Source: Candidatus Treponema caballi (GTDB lineage Bacteria; Spirochaetota; Spirochaetia; Treponematales; Treponemataceae). From it: 39,540 nucleotides of DNA. The notes under the pieces were generated by a model. It searched no databases and was not told where the DNA came from. It saw only the letters and a list, made by a program, of their open reading frames with translations. The stretch covers positions 1-39,540 of the forward strand of contig JAGHRS010000064.1 in assembly GCA_018066285.1 (NCBI GenBank). The letters run 5' to 3'. This document shows positions 1-9,126 of this stretch, one piece after another (position 1 is the first letter of the stretch; the number at the start of each line of letters is the position of its first letter). Position numbers and translations under genes: made by a program.

Positions 1-57
1 ATAAAAATACAATAGTATTGTAATAATTGACAAAAAAAACGTTCGGAGATTTTATAT

Positions 58-1437
58 ATGAGTAGTACAGAAAATTTTATTGAACCTGAGCAGGAAATAT
101 CCATTACAGCAATACTCGCTCTTTGTTTCAAAAATATAAAAGGAATAGTGATTGCAATGCTCATTGGTGCCACGATACTTGGGGGATATAAAAGTTACTC
201 ACAATACGAAAACAATCAAGAACCTTCCTACATTGAAGAATATAATCTGAAAACTGATTCCCTTAATGCAAATCTTTCTTCATATCAGTTTCAGTCTACA
301 GTTCAATCCCGATATAACGAAACAGCACCTCTCATGAAAATCAATCCGCAAGAAACCGTACTGACCACAGTAACGTTTGCTATTTCAACTGAGAAGGAAC
401 AATATGCCAACATAAACGGATACGATGTTCCGATTTCCGCAATCGTGGCAAATAAATACTTTGACTATTGGAAATCTATTAATCTGGCTGAAGTATTGGG
501 AAATCCAGAATTTCAGGACTCCTGGATTCGAGAACTCATTTCCCTTAATGCAGTAACAACAAATCCTCTTACACAGAGTTCTAAGGACACTATTTCTACA
601 CAGAATGCGTATAAAACATATTTTTTTAATCTGATAATATATTCTTCAACCATTTCTGAAGGCAAACAATATGCCGATGCTTTAGATTCTTTTTTTCAAA
701 ACAGTAATCAGTATATAGCGTATCTTTCATATCCACATACAATTGAAAGAGTCTTAATCCAGCAGGTAACAGAACAAAATACATCGATTGCATCTGCACA
801 ACATAAACATACCAGCGATTATGCGACAACTCTGACAAATATAATAAAAAGTAAAGCAGAACTTGATGAACATATTAAAAATGCCCCTAGGAATTATATA
901 AAGACTTTTACTAAATGGTTTGTCATTGGTGCTTTTGCAGGTGCATTTCTGTATTGTTTATACCTGCTCATAGACTTCATTGGTAAAATGCCGGTTACAT
1001 CATCTTTTGAGTTTGATTCGTACACTCACCTTCCTTTTTTCGGTATGCTGTATACAAAGAGAACATGGGAAGAAAAACTCTGTTTCAAACTTATGAATGA
1101 ACGTAGTTTCAGTTCTCCTGAAAGCGCAGATGATTTCATCACACAGAATGCAAGAACGAAATTTGAAGATGGATCGAAAGTTCTGGTAATTTCAACATTT
1201 TTCAAAACAGAAGGGGGATCTGTTGCAACTGTATTGAATGCGTTGGAAGCCGCCGGTATTTCAGCCTCTTTTGCAGGGAATGCATTAACATCTTCAGCAG
1301 TTCTTGAACAGATTGTCAATTGCGACCATGTTCTTTTTCTTGAAAAAACCTGGGTAAGCCGCTGGCAGAATATCAACACAGAATTAAAAACCATTCAAAA
1401 CTACAATAAAAAAGCTGCCGGATTCATTTTAGCCTGA
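58..1437 (+). CDS. Wzz-type polysaccharide chain-length/co-polymerase protein with degenerate kinase-like tail
   Basis: This 459-residue protein has the layout of a Wzz/BY-kinase-associated co-polymerase, which sits in the inner membrane and controls the length or export of surface polysaccharide. A short cytoplasmic N-terminus (EISITAILALCFKN) leads into a membrane segment at about residues 28-46. A long extracytoplasmic region follows, and a second membrane segment lies near 285-308. The cytoplasmic tail (about 370-459) has the alternating strand/helix look of a tyrosine-kinase ATPase domain (KVLVISTFFKTEGGSVATVLNAL). However, the Walker A lysine is missing (TEGGSVAT in its place), the Walker B aspartates are not visible, and there is no tyrosine cluster. 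The start is supported by CGGAGA upstream. No polysaccharide genes follow inside the window; the cluster may lie upstream, outside it. The family assignment is by architecture, so confidence is moderate. Confidence 0.7.
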   Translation: MSSTENFIEPEQEISITAILALCFKNIKGIVIAMLIGATILGGYKSYSQYENNQEPSYIEEYNLKTDSLNANLSSYQFQSTVQSRYNETAPLMKINPQETVLTTVTFAISTEKEQYANINGYDVPISAIVANKYFDYWKSINLAEVLGNPEFQDSWIRELISLNAVTTNPLTQSSKDTISTQNAYKTYFFNLIIYSSTISEGKQYADALDSFFQNSNQYIAYLSYPHTIERVLIQQVTEQNTSIASAQHKHTSDYATTLTNIIKSKAELDEHIKNAPRNYIKTFTKWFVIGAFAGAFLYCLYLLIDFIGKMPVTSSFEFDSYTHLPFFGMLYTKRTWEEKLCFKLMNERSFSSPESADDFITQNARTKFEDGSKVLVISTFFKTEGGSVATVLNALEAAGISASFAGNALTSSAVLEQIVNCDHVLFLEKTWVSRWQNINTELKTIQNYNKKAAGFILA

Positions 1438-1603
1438 TCCGCCGGTAAAAAGCCTTCGACATGCGGCTCTCATATCCGGCTGATGAAGATTTGTACTAGT
1501 TTTTATCAGCCAGCGGAAGTTACTCTTCAAGAAATTCTTCGTCAATTTTTACAGCACCGCCTCTTTTTTTCACAAATTATGAAAAAAAGTGCCTGCTGAC
1601 TGC

Positions 1604-1617
1604 TATAATACATTGTA
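1604..1617 (+). promoter_or_regulatory. recQ extended -10 promoter, apparently leaderless
   Basis: TGCTATAAT (1601-1609) is an extended -10 element ending 7 nt before the recQ ATG at 1617. No Shine-Dalgarno sequence fits between them, so transcription would begin at or next to the A of the start codon. No good -35 is visible, which is usual for extended -10 promoters. Confidence 0.55.
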
Positions 1618-3509
1618 TGAACGTTCCCTCACAAAGCGAACTCGAACAGCTTCTCAAAAAGTACTTCGGCTACGACAGTTTCCGGCCCGGCCAGCTGGAT
1701 ATCATCAACTCAGTGCTTTCAGGCGCAGATACGCTTGCCGTCATGCCTACCGGCGGCGGTAAAAGCATGTGCTATCAGATTCCCGCGCTCGTATTCCCGG
1801 GCCTTACCGTCGTCATCTCGCCGCTCATCGCGCTCATGCAAGACCAGGTGTCCCAGCTTGATGAAGCGGGTGTTCCCTCTCTTTTCTTAAACAGTTCGCT
1901 TGAATGGGAAGAGTACGCCGCCAACATGGACCGCATCAGAAGCGGCGAAATCAAGCTGCTGTACTGCGCCCCGGAAACGCTTGTTACAGAACGCATGCAG
2001 AAACTACTCGCCTCAGTAAAAGTCTCATGCTTCACCGTTGATGAGGCACACTGCATTTCTGAATGGGGTCACGACTTCCGTGAAGAATACCGACGCATAG
2101 CCGAAATACGAGAACGCTTTCCCGATGCAGTGTGCCTTGCGCTTACTGCAACGGCAACAGAACGCGTCCGTTCTGACATAAAGACATCGCTCAAGCTGGG
2201 CGCACCACGCGCTTTCAATGAGTTCATCTCGAGTTTTGACCGCCCGAACATTTTCCTTGAAGTGCTTCCAAAAGGCAAAAGCGCCATGGCAAAGCAGCTG
2301 CTTCTGGGCTTCCTCAACACACATCCGGATGAAAGCGGCATCATTTACTGCGCATCACGCCGACAGGTGGATGAGCTTACGCTGCTTTTAAATGAAAAGC
2401 GCATCCCCGCCCTCTCCTACCATGCAGGCCTTTCTGATGAAGAGCGCAAAACGAACCAGACGCGTTTCGTACGCGATGAAATCCCCGTCATTGTGGCGAC
2501 GGTCGCATTTGGCATGGGCATCAACAAGCCGAACGTGCGCTTCGTCATCCACTACGACCTGCCGAAGTCACTGGAACAGTATTATCAGGAAATAGGACGT
2601 GCCGGTCGTGACGGAGATGCAGCGCACGCACTGCTTTTATACAGCGATGCTGACATAAGCAAAATCCGCTTTTTCATGAAGGAGAAGACCGGTCTTGAAC
2701 TGAAGGCTGCAGAAGCGCAGCTCCAGGCTATGGTTGATTACGCTGAAAGCAGAATCTGCCGGAGGAAAGTGCTGCTCTCCTATTTTGGCGAAAAGGCAGA
2801 GGAAGGCAGCACGGGAAGCGCATCCTGCTGCGATATATGCGCAGGAATGCAGGCTGGCGGCAACCAGTTCCTCACAGACGTCGACGTGACCATTCCCGCT
2901 CAGAAACTGCTTTCTGCAATTGCCCGCACAGAAGAACGCTACGGCGCTTCCTACGTCATTGATGTGCTTCTTGGTTCGCGGCAGCAGCGCATTCTGGACA
3001 ACAGCCACGACAAGCTTTCTGTCTGGGGCATTGGGAAAGAGTACTGCAAGGATGACTGGTTCCAGCTGACGAAACTGCTTTTACAGGCAGGCTTTATCAG
3101 AAAGACAAGCGACTATCAGGTGCTTACCATTACGCAGGACGGCTGGGATACGCTCAGGGAACGCGGCAAAGTCATGCTGCCGTTTGTACCCTCAGGAACC
3201 GCAGGCGCTGATGATGCCGGAAGCAGCAGGATGAAGTTTCCGAAAGCAGGAAAGGCAGCGGAAAGGCTTCCTGCCGACGACACGCTGGGACGCCGCATTT
3301 TCGAGCAGCTCAGGAATGAAAGGCGGCGCCTCGCTGATCAGGCAAACGTGCCTCCGTATGTCATTTTCTCTGACAGAACGCTCGAAGACATTGCGGTAAA
3401 GAAGCCGCACATACGCGCTGATCTTGAAAAGATTTACGGCGTCGGTGAAACGAAGGCCGCAAAGTACGGCGACTTCATCCTCGTCACCGTCAAGAACTGT
3501 GAAAAATGA
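1617..3509 (+). CDS. recQ: ATP-dependent DNA helicase RecQ
   Basis: This 630-residue RecQ is a 3'-5' DNA helicase of recombination and replication-fork repair. The helicase core carries motif 0 (FGYDSFRPGQ), Walker A at residues 44-51 (PTGGGKSM), the DEAH box at 142-145 followed by CISEWGHDFR, SAT (LTATAT), and motif VI (QEIGRAGRDG). The RecQ C-terminal zinc-binding cysteines follow (CRRKVLLSYF, then CCDIC), with a winged-helix region after them. A C-terminal HRDC domain lies at about 550-630 (IFEQLRNERRRLADQANVPPYVIFSD). Length and domain order match full-length bacterial RecQ. It is a single gene with an extended -10 directly before the ATG, and the VapBC operon converges on it from the other strand. 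Confidence 0.97.
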   Translation: MNVPSQSELEQLLKKYFGYDSFRPGQLDIINSVLSGADTLAVMPTGGGKSMCYQIPALVFPGLTVVISPLIALMQDQVSQLDEAGVPSLFLNSSLEWEEYAANMDRIRSGEIKLLYCAPETLVTERMQKLLASVKVSCFTVDEAHCISEWGHDFREEYRRIAEIRERFPDAVCLALTATATERVRSDIKTSLKLGAPRAFNEFISSFDRPNIFLEVLPKGKSAMAKQLLLGFLNTHPDESGIIYCASRRQVDELTLLLNEKRIPALSYHAGLSDEERKTNQTRFVRDEIPVIVATVAFGMGINKPNVRFVIHYDLPKSLEQYYQEIGRAGRDGDAAHALLLYSDADISKIRFFMKEKTGLELKAAEAQLQAMVDYAESRICRRKVLLSYFGEKAEEGSTGSASCCDICAGMQAGGNQFLTDVDVTIPAQKLLSAIARTEERYGASYVIDVLLGSRQQRILDNSHDKLSVWGIGKEYCKDDWFQLTKLLLQAGFIRKTSDYQVLTITQDGWDTLRERGKVMLPFVPSGTAGADDAGSSRMKFPKAGKAAERLPADDTLGRRIFEQLRNERRRLADQANVPPYVIFSDRTLEDIAVKKPHIRADLEKIYGVGETKAAKYGDFILVTVKNCEK

Positions 3510-3514
3510 AGCAA

Positions 3515-3934
3515 TCACAGACTGCTTCGTGCAGGAGCAGACCAATCTATAACTTTTAGTCCGGGAATGCGGAAAAACTCACTTGTGTTGTGGGTGACAA
3601 CTGTCAGATTCCGGGTAAGTGCCTGGGACGCAATCTGTAAATCAAGTAAACCGATGGGCGTTCCTTCTTTTTCAAGATACGCCCGCACCACACCGAACGC
3701 TTCTGCATCCTCAGAAGTGAAATCAAGCACTTTTGGAATTACCGTATAAAAGCGCACCAGATTCTGTCTATTCTGTTCCTGATACCTGCTTTTTGCAACG
3801 CCATATACCAATTCTGCAATAGTGACCGAAGACAGAAAGCAATCATCTTTATTGAGACTCATTAATCTGTTTTTAAGATTCTGATTGTCATTTCTCATGA
3901 AAGAAATACAGACATTCGTATCAAGAAGGTACAT
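3515..3934 (-). CDS. vapC: VapC-type PIN-domain toxin ribonuclease
   Basis: This 139-residue PIN protein is the toxin of a type II toxin-antitoxin pair. VapC toxins cleave specific RNAs, often initiator tRNA or rRNA. The acidic catalytic set is present: YLLDTNVCISFM at the N-terminus, SVTIAELVYGVAKS in the middle, LLDLQIASQAL, and a THNTSEF segment near the end. It overlaps the upstream antitoxin gene by 14 nt, which is the standard vapBC arrangement and implies translational coupling. The RNA target cannot be read from sequence. Confidence 0.93.
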   Translation of the reverse strand: MYLLDTNVCISFMRNDNQNLKNRLMSLNKDDCFLSSVTIAELVYGVAKSRYQEQNRQNLVRFYTVIPKVLDFTSEDAEAFGVVRAYLEKEGTPIGLLDLQIASQALTRNLTVVTHNTSEFFRIPGLKVIDWSAPARSSL

Positions 3935-4184
3935 CTATTTTATCCTGTACATTCAACATGGGCTGGTTTCTGCCATCAGCCATGAAATCATCTGAAAATC
4001 CAGACAAAGCATGAAAAAAGGGTTCCCATCTGTCATCAACAGTGCTTTTTATCTGCTCTTTTATCGGTGTCAGGATAATCGCTGACCCGACTTTCCTGAT
4101 TTCCATTTCAGAACAATTCACCTGCAGTTCCTTAGGAATGCGGACAGCCTGGCTGTTTCCGCTGGTAAATACTTTCGTCGTCAT
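3921..4184 (-). CDS. vapB: VapB-type antitoxin, AbrB/SpoVT fold
   Basis: The protein begins MTTKVFTSGNSQAVRIPKEL, the swapped-hairpin AbrB-like DNA-binding fold of VapB antitoxins, followed by an acidic toxin-binding C-terminus (87 residues). A longer reading frame reaches upstream to 4250. I chose the ATG at 4184 because GGAGGTG lies 7 nt before it and because the homologous region starts there. The longer start would put the promoter palindrome inside the coding region. It neutralises the overlapping PIN toxin and should repress its own operon. Confidence 0.9.
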   Translation of the reverse strand: MTTKVFTSGNSQAVRIPKELQVNCSEMEIRKVGSAIILTPIKEQIKSTVDDRWEPFFHALSGFSDDFMADGRNQPMLNVQDKIDVPS

Positions 4185-4198
4185 ATCCGGCACCTCCA

Positions 4199-4238
4199 TA
4201 TATACATCAGTATATACAGCGGATATCTCAGCCGTCAA
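4199..4238 (-). promoter_or_regulatory. vapBC promoter with palindromic operator
   Basis: Reading the minus strand, TTGACG (4233-4238) lies 18 nt from TATACT (4209-4214). The -10 is embedded in a perfect 7-bp inverted repeat, TATATAC-ATCA-GTATATA (4199-4216), just before the ribosome binding site. This is the expected place for VapBC autorepression. Confidence 0.7.
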
Positions 4239-4268
4239 TAAACTGCTCATGTACTTTCCTGTCCTCTT

Positions 4269-4955
4269 TCACGCCGTGAACAGCCCGCTTTTCTCGCGGA
4301 AACTGTAGTAATCGGTTTTCGTAACGATAATGTGGTCCAGAAGCTGGATTCCCATGATTGCCCCCGCGTTCATAATCTGCTTTGTCGCCTCAACATCCTG
4401 AGAAGACGGACTCGCCGTTCCAGACGGATGATTATGCGCAACAATGACCGCAGCAGCCCTGTTTATGACCGGCTCTGCAAAAATTTCGCGCGGATGAATG
4501 AGCGTGCGGTTAAGAGTTCCGACACCTATCTCATGTATCTTCAGTATTTCGTGAGCTCCATTTAAAGACACGCAGAGGAAATGCTCCTGCTGCTCAAGCG
4601 CATACGGCCGTAAAAGCGGCACAATGTCGTGCGGCGTCCTTATGCTTATTTCTTTCCGGCCTGCAAAACGGCGTCCGCATTCAAAAGCCGCGAGCACGGC
4701 CGTCGTTTTTCCAAGTCCCATGCCTCCAAGACACATGAGCCGGCGTTGCAGCTGGTCAGGCTCAGTCGTAAGCAGCACCTGAAGGACGCGCTCAGCAAGA
4801 ACTGATACAGGCTGTCCTTTGCGGCCTGTTCCCAGAATAAGCATGAGGAGTTCGGTATCTGAAAGTGATGCAACGCCGTACCTTTCCGCCTGCTCCCGTA
4901 CATCCGGATGGTTATCATCCGAAAATGATCCAATGTGATATTCTTTTTCTGTCAT
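4269..4955 (-). CDS. radC: RadC family JAB/MPN-domain protein
   Basis: This 228-residue protein has the RadC layout: a helix-hairpin-helix-like N-terminal half (YGVASLSDTELLMLILGTG, then LMCLGGMGLGKTTAVLAAFECGRR) and a C-terminal JAB metalloprotease-like domain. The JAMM zinc motif HNHPSGTASPSSQD is intact, with VGTLNRTLIHPREIF before it. RadC was named for DNA repair, but its true function is unsettled. The start has no strong ribosome binding site. The vapBC promoter lies directly downstream, and the lipoprotein gene is divergent. Confidence 0.93.
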   Translation of the reverse strand: MTEKEYHIGSFSDDNHPDVREQAERYGVASLSDTELLMLILGTGRKGQPVSVLAERVLQVLLTTEPDQLQRRLMCLGGMGLGKTTAVLAAFECGRRFAGRKEISIRTPHDIVPLLRPYALEQQEHFLCVSLNGAHEILKIHEIGVGTLNRTLIHPREIFAEPVINRAAAVIVAHNHPSGTASPSSQDVEATKQIMNAGAIMGIQLLDHIIVTKTDYYSFREKSGLFTA

Positions 4956-5023
4956 ACATTAATATGATGGCCGTCGGAATGCGTTTTTTTCAGAAACGGC
5001 AGTTTTTTTCCGATACACAGAGT

Positions 5024-5719
5024 ATGAAAAAGACATTACGACTGTTTGGCATCCTGATACTTACCGCTCTCGTTTTTTCCTGCGTGACGCCGGTTCCCGT
5101 TCCTGAAAGTGAACAGGGGGACGGTTCTCCAGTTCCCTCAAAGCTGGAACCAGGGGACGGTTCTCCAGTTCCCTCAGAGCCGGAAGGGTTCACGGAGCTC
5201 ATTCCTGAAACATGGGGACAGGGAGAACCGTCCCCTGTGATCGATGCGCCGGGCATTAAATCTCCGTATCAGCTCTATCAGTTTTTCATGGCTAACAGAC
5301 CGGATGCAGACGGGCTCAAGGTTGCCCGGCTTGCTTCGTACTACGTGGAAGAAGGCCTCGCAGAAGGCATCAACAGCGACGTCGCTTTTGTTCAGATGTG
5401 CCTTGAGACCGGCTGGCTTACATTCGGCAACCTCGTCACTGTAGAGATGAACAACTTCTGCGGACTTGGTGCCATAGACACCGAGCATCCGGGTAACTCT
5501 TTTGAAAGCGAGCGGATGGGCGTCCGTGCGCATATCCAGCACCTGCACGCATACGGCACGACACGCGAACTGAACCGCACCTGCATCGACGAACGCTACA
5601 AGTGGGTCAATCCGCGAGGAAAGGCACCGACCGTGGAAGGGCTTTCAGGCACCTGGGCAGCCGACCGTCAGTACGGCCCAAAGCTGCTGGGACTGCTCAG
5701 TCAGCTTGCAGAGTTTTGA
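5024..5719 (+). CDS. Lipoprotein N-acetylglucosaminidase (peptidoglycan hydrolase)
   Basis: The protein (231 residues) starts with a lipoprotein signal peptide whose lipobox is LVFSC, with the lipidated cysteine at residue 20. A Pro/Gly/Ser-rich linker (about 22-75) leads to a glucosaminidase domain (about 78-231) of the LytG/FlgJ type that cleaves the glycan strands of peptidoglycan. The likely catalytic glutamate is E128 in FVQMCLETGW, with FCGLG following. A longer frame opens at 4865, but the ATG at 5024 gives the signal peptide directly. The linker is encoded by three copies of a dispersed palindromic repeat, giving the repeated peptide GDGSPVPS. The end overlaps the convergent VWA gene by 19 nt. 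Confidence 0.85.
   Translation: MKKTLRLFGILILTALVFSCVTPVPVPESEQGDGSPVPSKLEPGDGSPVPSEPEGFTELIPETWGQGEPSPVIDAPGIKSPYQLYQFFMANRPDADGLKVARLASYYVEEGLAEGINSDVAFVQMCLETGWLTFGNLVTVEMNNFCGLGAIDTEHPGNSFESERMGVRAHIQHLHAYGTTRELNRTCIDERYKWVNPRGKAPTVEGLSGTWAADRQYGPKLLGLLSQLAEF
5111..5140 (+). repeat. REP-like element, lipoprotein linker copy A
   Basis: This copy contains CAGGGGGACGGTTCTCC. It matches copy B at 29 of 30 positions with a period of 36 nt, so it keeps the reading frame and encodes GDGSPVPS. Confidence 0.85.
5147..5176 (+). repeat. REP-like element, lipoprotein linker copy B
   Basis: This copy contains CCAGGGGACGGTTCTCC, the consensus core also found at 32957 and 34481. It again encodes PGDGSPVPS in the linker. 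Confidence 0.85.
5222..5237 (-). repeat. REP-like element, inverted copy C
   Basis: GGAGAACCGTCCCCTG is the exact reverse complement of 5151-5166 in copy B, so mRNA or single-stranded DNA could form a 16-bp stem. It is translated in frame as the GEPSPVI part of the linker. Confidence 0.85.
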
Positions 5720-7299
5720 TTAGCAGGAATCTGATTCTGCGCATTCAGATAGTTATCAAGACTGCGGGTAAATGTTGCCTTGTAATTGTCAAGAATCTGG
5801 AAATCCTTCACAAACTGGTCACCAGGCAGAATACCATCAATACGGACAAGATCCGCACGCATAGCATCAATCCGTTTAATGCAGTCATTCAGCTGATAAA
5901 CAATCTCATTATACGCGGCTGCCAGTTCCTCTGCCTGATCTGATGAATCTGACACAATATCACCATTTATCATTGCCTCAGGATTTTTATTTTTCAAAGC
6001 AATAAACTGTTTCTGCAATTCAATGATGGAATCATTTCTTCCGGCAATATCCTGCAGGAAACGGGCAAAGCGGATATATGCCTCAGAATGGAGAACCCGC
6101 GGATTCTCTATGTCATCCTGTCTGTTATCAGCTAAAAGGGCTTTCTGTGCTTCACTTCTCTTTACAAGACGGAAGGCCTGCTTTCTGTAGAAGTAAGCAG
6201 GAATAGCCTTCTCCTCATATTTTGTACCGGTCATTCCACGATAATCGTAAGAGAGCCAGGCAACAGGCTGATCAAGCATGAATCCTTCCGGAAGCACCAT
6301 CTCAGTCACAATTGTCTCATAATCTCCATTATGGATTGTATTAAGCGTGTAGGTAATATTCTGTCCGTCAACGGTGTAGTCATATCCCCAGGTATTGATG
6401 AGCGTAACGCCGTCAGCCAGAGTAAGCGTCATAGTCAAATCTCTTGCAGCAGGCACTATGAGGCGGTCCAGTTCCGTACTGAAGGTCTCAACCATTTTTT
6501 CATGATTAGAGATAAAGCGCGAACTTCCACCACCTTTTTCAGCTATGTCGTTCATCAGATTAACGTCGGCTGAAGTTCCAAGAGCAATGCATGAAACGTT
6601 TATCTCCTGCGAATTATACCTGTCAGCAAGATTAAGGATTTCATTCCTTGTATGAGCGCCGCCGTCCTCTCCATCCGTCAGCAGAATGACGCGGTTATTG
6701 TACAGCGGATTGAAATTTGCCACGACTTCCTGATATCCCGCAGCAAGACCATCGTAAATATTCGTGCCTCCATAAGCCATCATGCGCTGAACTTCATCCC
6801 TGAACTTCTGTTTTTCAACATATCCTTTCATCTGAGTCGCGGGAAATACGACAGTTGCATTTGAACTGAACGCTATTAAGGAAACGTAATCAGTCGGACG
6901 GACTTTCTCTATGAAAATCTCGAACGAATCCTTAACCCAGGACATCTTGTTCAGAGAAGACATAGATCCGCTGCAATCTATGACAAATGCAAGGTTAAAC
7001 TGTGGCAGGTCAGAAAAATCAGTTTTCTGAGCCTTAAGGCCAAGCTGAAGGTAGGCAAGTTCATCCTTACGGTCTGCGTCCATTATGAAATTGACTGGTT
7101 CACCTACTGGCAGCGGATAATCATAATCTAGCTGAGACAGATATGCATCAATCTCAATTTCAGAAGCAGGAGTAATCTGTCCCTGCTGAGCAAGATACAT
7201 GGCGCGGTCTGACGATGTTGCGCTGTCTTTCCTTCCGCCGGCAAACATAAAAACAGGTACCAGCAGTACCAGACAAATGACTGTAAAATGCTTTTTCAT
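5701..7299 (-). CDS. Secreted von Willebrand factor A domain protein
   Basis: This 532-residue protein has an N-terminal signal peptide (KKHFTVICLVLLVPVFMFAGG) without a clear lipobox cysteine, so it is probably exported by signal peptidase I. The VWA domain begins near residue 100 and has a complete metal-ion-dependent adhesion site: D108-x-S110-x-S112 (IDCSGSMS), a threonine in YGGTNIYDGL, and an aspartate in LLTDGED. A C-terminal helical region follows from about residue 385. Its ligand is unknown; such proteins act in adhesion or in assembling envelope complexes. The gene is monocistronic, with AAGGAG before the ATG, and it converges on the glucosaminidase gene. Confidence 0.9.
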   Translation of the reverse strand: MKKHFTVICLVLLVPVFMFAGGRKDSATSSDRAMYLAQQGQITPASEIEIDAYLSQLDYDYPLPVGEPVNFIMDADRKDELAYLQLGLKAQKTDFSDLPQFNLAFVIDCSGSMSSLNKMSWVKDSFEIFIEKVRPTDYVSLIAFSSNATVVFPATQMKGYVEKQKFRDEVQRMMAYGGTNIYDGLAAGYQEVVANFNPLYNNRVILLTDGEDGGAHTRNEILNLADRYNSQEINVSCIALGTSADVNLMNDIAEKGGGSSRFISNHEKMVETFSTELDRLIVPAARDLTMTLTLADGVTLINTWGYDYTVDGQNITYTLNTIHNGDYETIVTEMVLPEGFMLDQPVAWLSYDYRGMTGTKYEEKAIPAYFYRKQAFRLVKRSEAQKALLADNRQDDIENPRVLHSEAYIRFARFLQDIAGRNDSIIELQKQFIALKNKNPEAMINGDIVSDSSDQAEELAAAYNEIVYQLNDCIKRIDAMRADLVRIDGILPGDQFVKDFQILDNYKATFTRSLDNYLNAQNQIPANQNSAS

Positions 7300-7372
7300 G
7301 ACAAACTCCTTGACTTTATAAATACCATTTCATAAATATAGTTACATACATTGTATCACAGAAAACGTGCCC

Positions 7373-7401
7373 TTGCCGTAACCCCTCCATTTCATTAAAC
7401 T
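7373..7401 (+). promoter_or_regulatory. pfp promoter
   Basis: TTGCCG (7373-7378) is separated by 17 nt from TAAACT (7396-7401). A small hairpin, TGAGGC-ACA-GCCTCA (7422-7436), lies in the 5' leader just before the AGGAG ribosome binding site. Confidence 0.5.
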
Positions 7402-7461
7402 AGAAAGCAATAAGAACATTTTGAGGCACAGCCTCATCTTATAAATAGGAGTGGTAAACCC

Positions 7462-9120
7462 ATGTCAAACATTTCTGCACTGCAGGCAGCACGCTATGGC
7501 TATCAGCCAAAGCTTCCGGCTGTACTGAAGAACAAACTCAACAAAATCTGTGTTGAATTCGGCAAGGAAACTGAATCAGTTGCTGACCAGGCTGAACTCA
7601 AGGAACTTTTCAAGAACACATACGGAAAGCCTGAAGCTCTCGTTGTAAAGGGAAAGAACCCTGACGTTGCAAAGGAAATCAAGGTCGGCGTCATCCTTTC
7701 CGGCGGACAGGCTCCTGGCGGACACAACGTCATTTCAGGTCTGTACGACGGTATCAAGAAGGCTAACAAGAACTCAACACTCTATGGTTTCAAGGGCGGT
7801 CCATCAGGACTTATCGAGTGTGACTATGTAGAGTTCACAGATGATTTCATCGACGCATACCGCAACACTGGTGGATTCGACATCATCGGTTCAGGCCGCA
7901 CAAAGATTGAGACACCAGAGCAGTACACTGCATCTGCAGAAACAGCAAAGAAGCTCGGACTCGATGCTATCGTCATCATCGGTGGTGATGACTCAAATAC
8001 AAACGCTGCACTCCTCGCTGAGTACTTCAAGGCCAACGACGTTGCAACACGCGTTATCGGCTGTCCTAAGACAATCGACGGTGACCTTAAGAACGAACTG
8101 ATTGAGACTTCATTCGGTTTCGATACAGCATGTAAGACATATTCAGAGCTCATCGGAAACATCGAGCGCGATGCTAACTCTGCAAAGAAGTACTGGCACT
8201 TCATCAAGCTGATGGGCCGCTCTGCTTCTCATATCGCTCTTGAATGCGAACTCCAGACACAGGCAAACATCTGCCTTATCTCTGAGGAAGTTGAAGCAAA
8301 GAAGATGACACTGCGCCAGATTACAGAAGACATCTGCAAGGTCGTTGCAAAACGCGCTGAAGGTGCAGGTAACTTCGGTGTCATCCTTATTCCTGAAGGA
8401 CTTGTCGAGTTCATCCCTGAGATGAAGGTTCTGATTGCAGAGCTCAACGACAAGATGGCCCTCAAGGCTGATGAGTTCAACGCTCTGACAGACTTTGCTG
8501 CAAAGAAGGACTGGCTCAAGGCTAACCTTACTGCAGAAAGCTTTGCTACATTCGACGCACTGCCAGAAGCAATCGCTTCTCAGTTCCTCGCTGACCGCGA
8601 CCCACACGGAAACGTTCAGGTAAGCCGCATCGACACAGAAAAGCTCCTCGCTCTGACTGTAGAGAAGAGACTTGCTGAGATGAAGGCTGAGGGCACATAC
8701 AAGGGCAAGTTCAGCTCATACTGCCACTTCTTCGGCTATGAGGGACGCTGTGCATTCCCATCAAACTTCGATGCAGACTACTGCTACGCTCTCGGATACA
8801 ATGCATTCGTACTCATCGCATCTGGCGTAACCGGTTACCTCTCATCAGTCCGCAACCTGACAGCTCCTGCTGACAAGTGGATTGCTGGCGGTATCCCACT
8901 GACAATGATGATGAACATGGAGCAGCGCCACGGCTCAAAGAAGCCTGTTATCCGTAAGGCTCTCGTTGAACTGGATGGAAAGCCATTCCAGGAATACGCA
9001 AAGAACCGCGAAAAGTGGGCAGTTGAGACAAGCTACCTGTTCCCAGGCGCTATCCAGTACTACGGACCAAGCGAAGTCTGCGATCAGCCAACAAAGACCC
9101 TGAAACTCGAGCATATGTAA
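7462..9120 (+). CDS. pfp: PPi-dependent phosphofructokinase, long form
   Basis: This 552-residue enzyme phosphorylates fructose 6-phosphate with pyrophosphate, a reversible glycolytic step used by spirochetes in place of ATP-PFK. Motifs are GGQAPGGHN at 81-89, GGDDSNT at 174-180, PKTIDGDLK at 202-210 and [12 protein letters not shown]. The second aspartate of GGDD is the residue that marks pyrophosphate use over ATP. The length of about 550 residues matches the long clade found in Treponema and Borrelia. Codon use is much more restricted than in neighbouring genes, which fits high expression. AGGAG lies before the ATG, and a structured 3' region and an intrinsic terminator follow. Confidence 0.97.
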   Translation: MSNISALQAARYGYQPKLPAVLKNKLNKICVEFGKETESVADQAELKELFKNTYGKPEALVVKGKNPDVAKEIKVGVILSGGQAPGGHNVISGLYDGIKKANKNSTLYGFKGGPSGLIECDYVEFTDDFIDAYRNTGGFDIIGSGRTKIETPEQYTASAETAKKLGLDAIVIIGGDDSNTNAALLAEYFKANDVATRVIGCPKTIDGDLKNELIETSFGFDTACKTYSELIGNIERDANSAKKYWHFIKLMGRSASHIALECELQTQANICLISEEVEAKKMTLRQITEDICKVVAKRAEGAGNFGVILIPEGLVEFIPEMKVLIAELNDKMALKADEFNALTDFAAKKDWLKANLTAESFATFDALPEAIASQFLADRDPHGNVQVSRIDTEKLLALTVEKRLAEMKAEGTYKGKFSSYCHFFGYEGRCAFPSNFDADYCYALGYNAFVLIASGVTGYLSSVRNLTAPADKWIAGGIPLTMMMNMEQRHGSKKPVIRKALVELDGKPFQEYAKNREKWAVETSYLFPGAIQYYGPSEVCDQPTKTLKLEHM

Positions 9121-9126
9121 TTGATT

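Noticed and set aside
1026-1394. Long frames antisense to real genes, for example at 1026-1394, 2637-3008, 8143-8607 and 15668-16144
   Set aside because: They lie opposite well-supported genes, have no recognisable domains or ribosome binding sites, and have the composition expected of shadow frames.
4268-4280. Palindrome TTCACG-C-CGTGAA at the end of radC
   Set aside because: It lies within codons at the radC C-terminus, with no promoter around it, and is short enough to be chance.
4953-5024. Leaderless promoters for radC and the lipoprotein gene
   Set aside because: The hexamers at the right distance (TCATAT and GATACA) match the -10 consensus at only three positions, so these genes were left out of the leaderless set.
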